Made by a program: the position numbers and the translations under genes | Shown here: positions 19,604-28,989 of the stretch, in pieces | Layout of the letters: each line of letters starts with the position of its first letter | How positions within the stretch are numbered: the stretch's first letter is position 1 | The notes under the pieces: generated by a model | Database searches by the model: none | Told to the model about the DNA's origin: nothing | The model's input: only the letters and a program-made list of their open reading frames with translations | Origin: Gordonibacter sp. Marseille-P4307 | GTDB lineage: Bacteria > Actinomycetota > Coriobacteriia > Coriobacteriales > Eggerthellaceae | DNA: 64,000 bases | Direction: 5' to 3' | NCBI RefSeq assembly: GCF_900604965.1 | Contig: NZ_UWPD01000001.1 | Coordinates: forward strand, 1,742,732 to 1,806,731

Positions 19604-20320
19604 ATGGAATTCTTCTCCGACTTCCCGAGCGCCTGGGAGTCACTTACCTCCCAGGCTTCGGTCTTCTTGGGCAAATACGGGTCCCTTCTCGCCCAGGGAA
19701 CGATCGAGTCCATCGTCATGACCGGCGTCGCCACCCTCATCGCCTATGCGATCGGCCTGATCGTGGGCGTCGCCTTGGTTATCACGGCTCCCGGAGGGCT
19801 GAAGGAGAACCGCATCGTTTACACGATCCTCGGATGGATCGTCAACCTGGTCCGCTCGGTTCCCTTCATCATCTTGCTGGTGGCCATCATCCCCCTCACA
19901 CGCCTGATCGTGGGCACGTCCCTGGGGGTTCCGGGCGCCATCGTCCCGCTCACCATCACAGCCGCGCCCTTCGTGGCCCGCGTGGTCGAACAGAGCCTCA
20001 CCGAAGTGGAAAACGGGCTTATCGAAGCAGCTCAGAGCTTCGGGGCAAGCGCGTTTGCGATCGTTACCAAGGTCTTGCTGCGCGAAAGCGTCCCTTCCCT
20101 CGTGAGAGGCGCATCGCTCACCTTCGTCACGCTGTTCGGCTTCGCCGCCATGGCCGGCGCCGTCGGGGCGGGCGGCTTGGGAGATATCGCGATCCGCTAC
20201 GGGTACCAGCGGTATCAGACCGACGTCATGCTTGCCGCCGTCGTACTCTGCGTGATCGTCGTGCAGCTGTTTCAGATGCTGGGCGACTTCACGGCGCGCA
20301 GGATAGATCACCGCAACTAG
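19604..20320 (+). CDS. ABC transporter permease, MetI-like
   Basis: 238 aa, about five to six membrane segments. Seen: SIVMTGVATLIAYAIGLIVG, GWIVNLVRSVPFIILLVAII, and the permease EAA-type loop EVENGLIEAAQSFGAS with GASAFAIVTKVLLRESVPSL. Starts directly after the ATPase stop codon, with GGAGGGCTGTTAG as ribosome binding site. No substrate-binding lipoprotein (MetQ) follows; the next gene is a glycosyltransferase, so a binding protein must be encoded elsewhere. Methionine as substrate is inferred from family likeness. Confidence 0.82.
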   Translation: MEFFSDFPSAWESLTSQASVFLGKYGSLLAQGTIESIVMTGVATLIAYAIGLIVGVALVITAPGGLKENRIVYTILGWIVNLVRSVPFIILLVAIIPLTRLIVGTSLGVPGAIVPLTITAAPFVARVVEQSLTEVENGLIEAAQSFGASAFAIVTKVLLRESVPSLVRGASLTFVTLFGFAAMAGAVGAGGLGDIAIRYGYQRYQTDVMLAAVVLCVIVVQLFQMLGDFTARRIDHRN

Positions 20321-20329
20321 CGCCTTTGC

Positions 20330-20335
20330 TATAAT
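20330..20335 (+). promoter_or_regulatory. -10 element of a probably leaderless glycosyltransferase transcript
   Basis: TATAAT ends 7 nt before the ATG at 20343, so transcription should begin at or just before the start codon. No Shine-Dalgarno sequence is present in between and there is no convincing -35. Confidence 0.55.
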
Positions 20336-20342
20336 CTCCCGC

Positions 20343-21638
20343 ATGAATACAGAAACAAGCCGCGTCAACGACGCGCCCACCACCCGCACCAAGCGCGTCG
20401 CGGTCGTCACCATGGGGGTTAAGCTGGGCGACGAGACGCGCGGCTATACGCGCTTCAAAGCGATCGCGGAGATGCTTTCCGACGCGGGGTTCGAGGTCGA
20501 CCTCGTCACCTCGTCGTTCCAGCACTGGGACAAAGCGCAAAGGGACACGTCGAGGCCCTGCTACGCGAACCTTCCCTACCGCGTGGTCTTCATCGAAGAG
20601 CCCGGATATGCGAAGAACCTCGACATCAAGCGCATCCTCAGCCACCGCGTCGCCGCGCGTAACCTCCGTGCGCACTTCGATCGGAAATTCGCAGCAGAAG
20701 GCGGATACGACCTCGTGTACGCCGAGATTCCGCCCAACGACGTCGCCCTCGTATGCGCGCAGGCCGCCCATGACAACGGCGTGCCCTTCGTCGCCGATAT
20801 CAACGACCTGTGGCCCGAAGCCATGAGGATGGTGCTCGACGTCCCCCTTCTCAGCGATGCGGTGTTCTATCCCTTCGCGCGCGACGCGAAGAAAACCTAC
20901 CGGCTGCTGTCCGCCGCCGTCGGCACGTCCGACGAATACGCCGCGCGTCCGAGGGCCGACCGCGAAACCGACTATCCGAAGCTCACCGTCTATGTGGGCA
21001 ACCGTATCGACGAATTCGACCGCGGAGCCCGCGCGCGAGGCGGCGAGGTAGTCAAACCCGCAGGCGAGATATGGGTGACCTACGCGGGCACCCTGGGCGC
21101 CAGCTACGACATCGCTACGCTGGTGAAGGCAGCCGCGATCTGCGCAACCGACGAACGCACGCCCGAAACCTCCGATAACCGAACGCTGCGTGTGAAGATA
21201 TTGGGAGACGGACCCGACCGACAAGACCTCGAACAGCTCGCACGGCAGCTGTCGGCACCCGTCGACTTCGTGGGATACGCGCCCTACGACCTCATGGCCG
21301 CGTACCTCTGCGCATCCGATATCGTCGTGAACTCCCTCATAACGTCGGCTCCGCAAAGCATCGTCACGAAGATCGGCGACTACCTCGCTTCGAAAAGCGC
21401 GCTTATCAACACCGGATCGAGCCCCGAGATGCGCGCGCTGGTGGAAACCGAAGGCGTCGGCGTGAACGTCGAGGCGGAAAACCCCGCTGCCCTCGCCCGC
21501 GTCATGACCGAGCTCGCACGCAACGATCAGGCTCGGCGCGATATGGGCGAGAAGGGGCGCGCGGTGGCGCTGGCGCGCTTCGATCAGGCCACGGCGTATC
21601 GGGCAATCGTGGACATGGTACGCAATCTGTGCCGCTAG
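20343..21638 (+). CDS. Glycosyltransferase, GT4-like (GT-B fold)
   Basis: 431 aa. N-terminal acceptor half begins KRVAVVTMGVKLGDETRGYT and holds DLVYAEIPPNDVA and FVADINDLWPEAMRM, resembling WbuB/Cap-type transferases. C-terminal donor half: EIWVTYAGTLGASYDI, LRVKILGDGPDRQDLEQLA, FVGYAPYDLMAAYLCASDIV and a SIVTKIGDYLASKSALINTG segment. Transfers a sugar from a nucleotide donor to a lipid-linked acceptor; sugar unknown. First gene of the polysaccharide locus. Confidence 0.82.
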   Translation: MNTETSRVNDAPTTRTKRVAVVTMGVKLGDETRGYTRFKAIAEMLSDAGFEVDLVTSSFQHWDKAQRDTSRPCYANLPYRVVFIEEPGYAKNLDIKRILSHRVAARNLRAHFDRKFAAEGGYDLVYAEIPPNDVALVCAQAAHDNGVPFVADINDLWPEAMRMVLDVPLLSDAVFYPFARDAKKTYRLLSAAVGTSDEYAARPRADRETDYPKLTVYVGNRIDEFDRGARARGGEVVKPAGEIWVTYAGTLGASYDIATLVKAAAICATDERTPETSDNRTLRVKILGDGPDRQDLEQLARQLSAPVDFVGYAPYDLMAAYLCASDIVVNSLITSAPQSIVTKIGDYLASKSALINTGSSPEMRALVETEGVGVNVEAENPAALARVMTELARNDQARRDMGEKGRAVALARFDQATAYRAIVDMVRNLCR

Positions 21639-21706
21639 CCGGCGCGAACCCTATACTGGGTAGGCTCATTGATGGCGAAACGAACCCCAAGCGGAAGGAG
21701 GGCGCT

Positions 21707-23017
21707 TTGAGCGACCAGCGCGTCATCCCGTTCTCTCCGCCCGATATCACCGAGGCGGAAATCGACGGCGTAGTGGAAGTGCTTAGAAGCGGCTGGATCA
21801 CCACCGGCCCGAAAACCAAGGAATTCGAACGGCGCATCGCGGCGCTTTGCCGCACCCCGCGCGCAGCCGCTTTGAGCTCGGCGACCGCCGCTTTGGAATG
21901 CGCGCTGCGCGTGCTGGGCGTAGGCCCCGGCGACGAGGTTATCACCAGCGCTTACACCTACACCGCCTCGGCCTCGTGCATCTGCCACGTGGGGGCGACG
22001 CCCGTTCTGTGCGATGTGGCGCCGAACAGCTTCGAGGTGGACCTCGGGCGACTGGCCTCCCTCGTCACCGACCGCACCAAGGCCATCATCCCCGTCGATC
22101 TGGCGGGCATCATGGCCGACCACGAAAGCCTGCGCGCGCTTGCCGAAAGCGCGTCGGGCGGTTTCCATGCGGAAAACGACGTTCAAGAACGCCTTGGGCG
22201 CATCGCCGTCATCGCCGACGGAGCCCACTCCCTCGGGGCTGCCCGCCATGGTTTGGCCTCGGGAGAAGCAGCCGACTTCACCGCCGTTTCGTTCCACGCC
22301 GTCAAAAACCTGACGACCGCCGAGGGAGGCGCGCTGGTCTGGCGCGGCGGGGTCTTCGATGACGACGAGATATACCGGCGCCTCATGCTGTGGTCCCTGC
22401 ACGGCCAAACCAAAGACGCCCTTGCTAAAACGAAAGCCGGCGCCTGGGAATACGACATCGCGTTTCCCGGCTGGAAATGCAACATGAACGAGCTTTCGGC
22501 CGCGCTCGGGCTTGCCCAGGAGAAACGCTACCCGACCCTGCTGGCCCGCCGCCGCGCGCTCGTTTCACGCTACGAAGCGAACCTGGAGGGCTGCGGCGTC
22601 GAATTGATAGGCCACTACGCCGAACACGACGGGGATCCGACCCCCGCACGCATCCTCTCCGACGAGGAAGCGCAGGCCGCCCGCACGCGCGAGGCGGCAT
22701 CGCGCGACGGGCACGCCTCAAGCGGACATCTCATGATCGCGCGGCTGACAGGGCGCTCGATGGCGTTTCGCAACCGGACGATCGAGGCGCTTGCAGAGCA
22801 GGGCATCGCCGCGAACGTCCATTACAAGCCCCTGCCACTTCTGAGCGCATACCGAAACCTCGGGTTCGACATCGCCGACTTCCCCAACGCCTACGCCCAG
22901 TTCGAAAACGAGATCACCCTGCCTTTGCACACCCTGCTGTCCGACGGCGACGTCGATTACGTATGCGACCGACTCGTAGGGACCATCGAGTCGCTCGAGG
23001 GTTCGGGGCTGCGATGA
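21707..23017 (+). CDS. DegT/DnrJ/EryC1-family sugar aminotransferase
   Basis: 436 aa PLP enzyme making an amino sugar nucleotide. Seen: IPFSPPDITEAEIDGVVEVL, SGWITTGPKTKEFE, SATAALECALRVLGVGPGDE, the PLP-phosphate/ring residues in VIADGAHSLGA, and the Schiff-base lysine in FHAVKNLTTAEGGAL. Ends with the family's NVHYKPLPLLSAYR and LPLHTLLSDGDVDYV. Start chosen: TTG at 21707, with GGAGG five nt upstream; the longer in-frame reading from 21629 overlaps the previous gene and lacks a ribosome binding site. The stop overlaps the next gene by 4 bp. Confidence 0.88.
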   Translation: MSDQRVIPFSPPDITEAEIDGVVEVLRSGWITTGPKTKEFERRIAALCRTPRAAALSSATAALECALRVLGVGPGDEVITSAYTYTASASCICHVGATPVLCDVAPNSFEVDLGRLASLVTDRTKAIIPVDLAGIMADHESLRALAESASGGFHAENDVQERLGRIAVIADGAHSLGAARHGLASGEAADFTAVSFHAVKNLTTAEGGALVWRGGVFDDDEIYRRLMLWSLHGQTKDALAKTKAGAWEYDIAFPGWKCNMNELSAALGLAQEKRYPTLLARRRALVSRYEANLEGCGVELIGHYAEHDGDPTPARILSDEEAQAARTREAASRDGHASSGHLMIARLTGRSMAFRNRTIEALAEQGIAANVHYKPLPLLSAYRNLGFDIADFPNAYAQFENEITLPLHTLLSDGDVDYVCDRLVGTIESLEGSGLR

Positions 23018-23622
23018 GCTTTTACCAACCCTACGGAAAGCGCCTGTGCGATCTGGCGATCTCGATTGTCGCCCTACCCGTGGTTGCCGTGATCGTCGGC
23101 GTGCTCGGTATCGCCATCAAGCTCGAAGACCGCGGACCTGCCTTCTACAACGCGCCGCGCGTGGGTCGGGGCGGGCGGGCGTTCACCATGTACAAACTGC
23201 GCTCCATGAAAGTGAACGCCCCCGACTTGGTGATGGAGGACGGTTCGACCTACAACGGGGCCGACGACCCGCGCATGACGCGCGTGGGCGCCTTCATGCG
23301 AAAAACAAGCCTTGACGAGTTCCCTCAGTTCATCAACGTTTTGATCGGCAACATGAGCGTCGTGGGGCCCCGCCCCGACCTGCAGAGGGAAACCGACCTC
23401 TACCGTGGCGACGAGCACCGCAAACTGGAAGTGAAGCCCGGCATCACCGGATACGCTGCCGTATTCGGACGCAATTCGCTCCCCTGGCGCGCGCGACTGA
23501 AGCTCGACGTCGAGTACGTCGATCGCGTCAGCTTCCCCCTCGACCTCAAGATCTTCCTCATGACGTTTTCCGCCGTCTTCAAGCAGGAGGGCATCTACGT
23601 GGAAGGCGACAGCTCCGACTAA
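23014..23622 (+). CDS. Undecaprenyl-phosphate sugar-1-phosphate transferase (bacterial sugar transferase)
   Basis: 202 aa, small monotopic form without the multi-membrane N-terminal region of WbaP. Seen: MSFYQPYGKRLCDLAISIVA with a single hydrophobic segment (residues 11-32), FTMYKLRSM, MTRVGAFMRKTSLDEFPQFI with the catalytic DE, NVLIGNMSVVGPRPDL and VKPGITGYAAVFGR. Such enzymes start polymer synthesis on undecaprenyl phosphate at the inner membrane face. Start ATG at 23014 overlaps the aminotransferase stop (ATGA). Confidence 0.9.
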   Translation: MSFYQPYGKRLCDLAISIVALPVVAVIVGVLGIAIKLEDRGPAFYNAPRVGRGGRAFTMYKLRSMKVNAPDLVMEDGSTYNGADDPRMTRVGAFMRKTSLDEFPQFINVLIGNMSVVGPRPDLQRETDLYRGDEHRKLEVKPGITGYAAVFGRNSLPWRARLKLDVEYVDRVSFPLDLKIFLMTFSAVFKQEGIYVEGDSSD

Positions 23623-23792
23623 AGGGCGATACGGCGTTTTTTATGTTATCTATCCCCCATATGCGCAGTTCGTTTAAAGTATAGAGGCTTGCGTTTCCCT
23701 TCGGGAGACGCCGCGCCCGAACCCGGGCTATCTCGGTAACACGCGCATATGAAGCCGCATCGGAACCGATGCTCACTGGAGGAAGTCTTCGC

Positions 23793-26216
23793 ATGAATAT
23801 TTTCGTAGCAAGCTGGTTTTTCCCGCCGTCGGTATCGAGCGAGGGCATCGTCACCTACAAGCTGTTCAAAAACTCGGCGCACCACTACGACGTCTGCTCG
23901 TCCCAGAGCACCCTTTGGAGCTACAACCAGGTACTTCCCATCGAAGCCGACAACATCGCGTCGTTTCCCGTCGACACCGACGACTTCGGGACGTGGATCG
24001 ATGCGGCGGTCGAGCTGTTCGAGCAACGGCATGCAGAATCGCCCTACGATGCGATCATGACCCGCTCGATGCCGCCCGAAAGCGTAGAGGTGGCCAAACG
24101 CATCAGGGAACAGCACCCCGACATACCCTGGATCGCCTCGCTGGCGGATCCCATCGCGAAATCCCCCTACCACATCAAGGGGTGGGTGCTCGAGAACCCC
24201 GCGCTCAGCAAGCAAGATAAGGCCGACTTCCAGGTGGCCCTCAAGGCCGGATGCGCCGCCTGGAAGGATCATGAGTCCGAAGGCGTCCGTACCATGTGCG
24301 AGCTGAAAGACATAGAAGACTACGCCATCCACCATGCCGATGCGCTCATCTTCCCTCACGAAACGCTCGAGCACTTCGTGCTGGGAACGAGGCGACGCAA
24401 GAACAACCTCGTCGTTCCCCACTCGTTCGACACCTCGCTGTACCCGCAGCCAAACAGGAAAAACGACGGCGTCGTCGAGCTGGCCTTCCTAGGGCACTCC
24501 GATCACGTGCGCTCCCTCGAGCCTCTGGTGCGCGCCATGCAGCGACTGAAAACGTTGGACGCCGCCGCATTGGAAAAACTGCGCCTGCGCTTCATCGGCA
24601 ACGTAACCGAGGAAGTGCGCAGCCTGGTGTACAACTACGACCTTTACGACTGCATCCGCATCGAAGAGAGCGTCGATTACCGAACCAGCCTGCGCATCAT
24701 GGGCGAGGTCGACTGGCTTTTGCACATCGATGCGCACTTCGACATCCTGGAAGAGACGGGCGGCTCCATCTATTTCGCCGGCAAAATCGCCGACTACCTG
24801 GGAACCGACACCCCCATCTTCGCCGTCACGGGAAAGCACACGCCCGCCTACGAGATCGTTCGCCACGCCGGCGGTCTCTGCTACACCCAAGACGATATCT
24901 CGGGCATAGCGGCCGCCCTTAGCGACATCGCGCAGGGCCGTGTCGAAGCGTCCGTAGACCGCGCCTGGCGAGACCGCTACGACGCGCGCACCGTCGCCGC
25001 CGAATACGACCGCGCTCTCGAGCGCGTCGTCTCGAAGAAACCCGAGCCCTTCGAGCGCACATGGTGGCCCGAGGTGAAAGATGCCGGCAAGCGCACCGAC
25101 AAGCTTCTGACGATCTGCGTACCCGCCTACAACGTCGAGAGCTTCCTCGACCGTTGCCTGCATTCGTTCGTGTCTTGCCCCGCCGCCGATATGCTGGACG
25201 TGATCGTGGTCAACGATGGCTCGCCCGACAACGGCCGCGCCATCGCCGAAGCGTACAGCAAGCGCTATCCCGCCATCGTCTCGCTGATCGACAAGGAAAA
25301 CGGCGGGCACGGCTCGACCATCAACGCCGCCCTCGAAAAGGCCCGTGGGCTGTACTTCCGCGTCGTGGACGGAGACGACTGGATCGACGGGAAGAACCTT
25401 GCCGCCATGCTGTCGAAAGTCGAGGAACTGGGAGAGTACGCCGATCTCGTTTCCACGAACTACCACCAGGTGTACGGAGAAGATGGCCACACCGTGCCCT
25501 GGATGAAGGTAAGCGGCGTCGAGAACTACCGCATCTTCGATTTCGCCTCGTCGGACTTCACTATGGAGTACTTCACGATGGCCTCGACCATGGTGAAGAC
25601 CGAGATACTGCGCAAGGCGAACTTCAAAATCCAGGAAAAGACGTTCTATGTGGACGTGGAGTACATCCTGTTCCCCATTCCCTTCGTCGAAACCGTCATG
25701 TTCACGCCCGAATTCGTATACCGCTACGCCGTGGGCAACGCCGACCAGAGCATTAACCGCGACGTGTTCACCGCACGCTACGATCACCACGACCGCGTCA
25801 TCCGCCGCATGCTGGCCTACTACCGCAGCCATAAAGCCGCGATGTCGCAGGGCCAGCGTGCCTACACCGAATCGCTCTTCGTCCGTCACCTGCTGAACAG
25901 CCACTACACGCTCAGCCTCATCTGGGACACCGACAAGGAGCGCGGCTGCGCACGGGCGCGCGACTTCGACGCGTTCCTCAAGCAGACCGACCCCGAACTG
26001 TACGGCCGCGTCGGGTCGAAGTTCCTCACCGTAAGGGCGCTGCGCAAGTGCGACTTCAATCCGCGCAGCGCGAGCCTCTACACCGACCTGGGGGAAGATT
26101 CGCTGCTCAATTCGCTGCGCCGCGCCGCGCGCGCGATTGCGGCTACCCCCGCCGGCGAGAAGATCGCCTACAACCCCGTGACGGCCGCCATCTCGAACCG
26201 ATTCTTCCGTAAGTAA
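23793..26216 (+). CDS. Two-domain glycosyltransferase (GT-B domain fused to GT2 domain)
   Basis: 807 aa. Residues about 1-420 look like a GT-B fold transferase (MNIFVASWFFPPSVSSEGIV, WIASLADPIAKSPYHIKG, IFPHETLEHFVLG, VELAFLGHSDHVRSLEPLVR). Residues about 440-700 are a GT2/GT-A domain: LTICVPAYNVESFLDRCL, VIVVNDGSPDNGRAIAEAYS, KENGGHGSTINAALEKARG and the DXD-like VVDGDDWID. The GT2 half closely resembles the later gene at 28986-29987 (shared NGGHGS, YFRVxDGDD and VGNxxQS motifs). ATG at 23793 has TGGAGGA upstream. Two activities in one chain suggest successive sugar additions. Confidence 0.85.
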   Translation: MNIFVASWFFPPSVSSEGIVTYKLFKNSAHHYDVCSSQSTLWSYNQVLPIEADNIASFPVDTDDFGTWIDAAVELFEQRHAESPYDAIMTRSMPPESVEVAKRIREQHPDIPWIASLADPIAKSPYHIKGWVLENPALSKQDKADFQVALKAGCAAWKDHESEGVRTMCELKDIEDYAIHHADALIFPHETLEHFVLGTRRRKNNLVVPHSFDTSLYPQPNRKNDGVVELAFLGHSDHVRSLEPLVRAMQRLKTLDAAALEKLRLRFIGNVTEEVRSLVYNYDLYDCIRIEESVDYRTSLRIMGEVDWLLHIDAHFDILEETGGSIYFAGKIADYLGTDTPIFAVTGKHTPAYEIVRHAGGLCYTQDDISGIAAALSDIAQGRVEASVDRAWRDRYDARTVAAEYDRALERVVSKKPEPFERTWWPEVKDAGKRTDKLLTICVPAYNVESFLDRCLHSFVSCPAADMLDVIVVNDGSPDNGRAIAEAYSKRYPAIVSLIDKENGGHGSTINAALEKARGLYFRVVDGDDWIDGKNLAAMLSKVEELGEYADLVSTNYHQVYGEDGHTVPWMKVSGVENYRIFDFASSDFTMEYFTMASTMVKTEILRKANFKIQEKTFYVDVEYILFPIPFVETVMFTPEFVYRYAVGNADQSINRDVFTARYDHHDRVIRRMLAYYRSHKAAMSQGQRAYTESLFVRHLLNSHYTLSLIWDTDKERGCARARDFDAFLKQTDPELYGRVGSKFLTVRALRKCDFNPRSASLYTDLGEDSLLNSLRRAARAIAATPAGEKIAYNPVTAAISNRFFRK

Positions 26217-26308
26217 ATAGGCTTCGCCAAACCGACGCCCCGCACAAACCGTCGGCGCCGTTGTTGGTACACTGTTCCCGACGTTCGGGACCCGATAGAA
26301 GGATTCGC

Positions 26309-27088
26309 ATGCAGGCTATCGAACAGAACCAGATGAAGAAGAACCTCTTTATCCTGCGCACGCTCGTCACCAAGGACTTCAAGCTGAAGTACCGCCGCAG
26401 CGTCTTGGGCGTGCTTTGGAGCGTCTTGAACCCGCTGCTGATGATGGTCGTCCTCTCGGCGGTGTTCTCGTTCATGTTCCGCTTCACCATCGAGAACTTC
26501 CCGCTGTACCTCATATTGGGAACGATCCTGTTCAACCTCATGGCCGACTCGACCAACGCGGCCATGCACTCCATCACCGGAGCCGCGCCGCTCATCAAGA
26601 AGATCCGCATCGAAAAGCTGATCTTCCCGCTTGAGTCGGTGGTGTTCCAGATCGTGAACTTCGTCATCTCGCTTGCGGCGGTCGTCTTGGTGATGCTGTA
26701 CTTCAGCATCACCCCCACCGTCAACCTCCTTGCGCTGCCGCTGCTCATCTTCTACGTCTTGGTGTTCTCGCTGGGACTGGGCATGCTCCTGGCCGCTCTG
26801 GCCGTGTTCTTCCGCGACGTGATGCACCTCTGGGGCGTCGTCATCACCGCCTGGACCTACGCCACGCCGCTGTTCTATCCGGTGGATATGCTGGACGGAT
26901 GGATGAAGACGGTCATGTCGTTCAACCCCATGTACCACTACGTCACCTACTTCCGAAGCATCGTGATGTGGGACACCATGCCCGACCTCGTCGAGAACCT
27001 CGTATGCCTCGGCATCGCGCTGATCACCTTCCTTGTCGGCTTCATCGTGTTCCGCAAGTCCGAAAACAAGTTCATTCTGTATATCTAA
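26309..27088 (+). CDS. Polysaccharide ABC exporter permease (Wzm-like)
   Basis: 259 aa, six hydrophobic segments, ABC-2 family. Seen: TLVTKDFKLKYRRSVLGVLW, SVLNPLLMMVVLSAVFSFMF, PLIKKIRIEKLIFPLESVVF, VFFRDVMHLWGVVITAWTYA and TPLFYPVDML. AAGGATTCGC precedes the ATG. Ten bp before the ATPase partner. Exports a lipid-linked polymer across the membrane. Confidence 0.9.
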   Translation: MQAIEQNQMKKNLFILRTLVTKDFKLKYRRSVLGVLWSVLNPLLMMVVLSAVFSFMFRFTIENFPLYLILGTILFNLMADSTNAAMHSITGAAPLIKKIRIEKLIFPLESVVFQIVNFVISLAAVVLVMLYFSITPTVNLLALPLLIFYVLVFSLGLGMLLAALAVFFRDVMHLWGVVITAWTYATPLFYPVDMLDGWMKTVMSFNPMYHYVTYFRSIVMWDTMPDLVENLVCLGIALITFLVGFIVFRKSENKFILYI

Positions 27089-27097
27089 GGATCCCCT

Positions 27098-27880
27098 ATG
27101 GCACTGGATTTCAAGCGCGACGGCGCGTCCATCGGCAGCGAAGCCGAACCCATGATCGTGGTCGACCACGTCGATATGGTGTTCAATATCGCCAACGAAC
27201 AGCTGAACAGCTTGAAGGAGTACTTCATCAAGGCCATGAAGCACGAGCTGTTCTTCCGCGAGTTCAAAGCGCTCCAAGACATCTCGGTCACGGTGAAGCG
27301 CGGCGACGTGTACGGCATCGTGGGAACCAACGGATCGGGCAAATCCACCCTGCTGAAGATCGTGGCGGGCGTACTCGAACCGACACGGGGAACCTGCACC
27401 ATCAACGGCACCATCGCGCCGCTCATCGAGCTGGGCGCCGGGTTCGACCCCGAGCTGACCGCGCGCGAGAACGTATACCTGAACGGATCGCTGCTCGGAT
27501 ACAGCAAGCAGTTCGTCGACGAGCAGTTCGATGCGATCATCGATTTCGCCGAGATCCGCGATTTCGTGGATATGCCCCTGAAGAACTATTCTTCGGGCAT
27601 GACCGCCCGCATCGCCTTCGCCATCGCCACCGCCACGGTTCCCGATATCCTCGTCGTTGACGAAGCGCTGTCGGTCGGCGACTTCCTGTTCCAGGAGAAG
27701 TGCGAGCGGCGCATCAACGAGCTGGTCAACGATCACGGAACCACGCTCCTGTTCGTTTCGCACAGCATCGACCAGGTCGAGCGCGTGTGCCAGAAGGCGC
27801 TTTGGATCGAGAAGGGCGTCATGCGCATGAACGGCGACGTCAAAGAGGTGTGCGAGGCATACCGCGGTCTCCAGCAATAG
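27098..27880 (+). CDS. Polysaccharide ABC exporter ATPase (Wzt-like, no carbohydrate-binding domain)
   Basis: 260 aa. Seen: a Wzt/TagH-type N-terminal lead-in (SLKEYFIKAMKHELFFREFK), Walker A GTNGSGKSTLLKIVAGVL, LIELGAGFDPELTARENVYL, signature YSSGMTARIAFAIATA, Walker B ILVVDEALSVGD and FVSHSIDQVERVC. It ends right after the nucleotide-binding domain, so it lacks the C-terminal substrate-recognition domain found in O9a-type Wzt. Pairs with the permease upstream. Confidence 0.92.
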   Translation: MALDFKRDGASIGSEAEPMIVVDHVDMVFNIANEQLNSLKEYFIKAMKHELFFREFKALQDISVTVKRGDVYGIVGTNGSGKSTLLKIVAGVLEPTRGTCTINGTIAPLIELGAGFDPELTARENVYLNGSLLGYSKQFVDEQFDAIIDFAEIRDFVDMPLKNYSSGMTARIAFAIATATVPDILVVDEALSVGDFLFQEKCERRINELVNDHGTTLLFVSHSIDQVERVCQKALWIEKGVMRMNGDVKEVCEAYRGLQQ

Positions 27881-27882
27881 CC

Positions 27883-28989
27883 ATGGCCACCCTCGATACC
27901 TCTGCGGGCAGCGACGTTTCCGCACCTCTTTTCAGCCTGGTTATGCCCACTTACGGCGTGCGCGATCACATCGCCGCAGCCGTGGGGGACGTGCTGGGAC
28001 AGACGTGCGCCAACTGGGAGCTCATCATCGTCGACGATTGCACACCCGACGACTCCATCGAGCAAGCCCGCCACGCAGCTTCGGGAGACGGACGCGTCCG
28101 CTTCCTAACCCATAAGCGGAACCTGGGAATCTCGGGTGCGCGCAACACCGGCATCGAGGCGGCTCGGGGAGCCTATATCTTCTTTCCCGATCCTGACGAT
28201 CGCTTCGAGGCCACCATGCTCGAACATATCGAAGCCGCCCTCGAGCAATACGGAAACCCCGACGTCGTCGTGTTCGGCCATAAGCAGCGCTACTTCGATG
28301 AGCAGGGATCGTTTCTCTACGAGAACGAGATGGTCCCCGAGCCCGGGTTCTGGGTGGGAAACGCCTTGCCGCATCGCCTGATCGGCCTCGAAGAAGGCAC
28401 GCATCTGGGATACGCCTGGAACAAGGCCTACCGCAAAGAGCTGATCGACCGTCTTGGGCTCCGGTTCGAGTTCGATGCCCCCCTTATCGAGGACTTCCTG
28501 TTCGCAGCCGCCTTTTTTCGCCATGCGCAGTCGCTCGCCTGCATCGATAGCGCCGACTACCTCTACGCGAAACGCGTGGGAAGCAACCTCACCAACGAAT
28601 TCATCCCCAACTACTACGAACTGCACCGCCGACGCATCGCGGTGATGCGCGACCTGCTGTGCGACCGAGGCGCCCTCGACAAGGACGCGCGCGCGACGCT
28701 GGGGGCGCTCTTCGCCCGCTACATCCTCTCCTCGCTCGAACGCGTTTTCGACCTGCAGGCGCACCTGAACGCGCGAGAGCGGCGCGCCTGGTGCGAATCG
28801 GTGTTTGCCGATCGACTCTTCGATGAGCTCGTCACGAACGGTCGGGCGCGAAGTAGCCGCAGCCTGGCAGTATGCCTCGCCGTACTGAAGACGCGCAACG
28901 CTCGTGCGGCGCTTGCCTTGGGAAAGGCCATCCACCTGATTCGCAACCGCTCGACCGCCCTCTACTCGAAAGCGAAGTCCGGCCGATGA
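27883..28989 (+). CDS. Glycosyltransferase family 2
   Basis: 368 aa. Seen: FSLVMPTYGVRDHIAAAVGD, ELIIVDDCTPDDSIEQARHA, NLGISGARNTGIEAARGAYI, and the metal-binding FFPDPDDRFEATML. C-terminal part is helical. The ATG at 27883 lies 2 bp after the ATPase stop; its own stop overlaps the next start (ATGA). Likely acts on the cytoplasmic lipid-linked glycan. Confidence 0.86.
   Translation: MATLDTSAGSDVSAPLFSLVMPTYGVRDHIAAAVGDVLGQTCANWELIIVDDCTPDDSIEQARHAASGDGRVRFLTHKRNLGISGARNTGIEAARGAYIFFPDPDDRFEATMLEHIEAALEQYGNPDVVVFGHKQRYFDEQGSFLYENEMVPEPGFWVGNALPHRLIGLEEGTHLGYAWNKAYRKELIDRLGLRFEFDAPLIEDFLFAAAFFRHAQSLACIDSADYLYAKRVGSNLTNEFIPNYYELHRRRIAVMRDLLCDRGALDKDARATLGALFARYILSSLERVFDLQAHLNARERRAWCESVFADRLFDELVTNGRARSSRSLAVCLAVLKTRNARAALALGKAIHLIRNRSTALYSKAKSGR

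Noticed and set aside
26168..27925. 585-codon minus-strand open frame opposite the ABC exporter genes
   Set aside because: His/Asp-rich antisense shadow of the permease and ATPase genes, no ribosome binding site or known motif.
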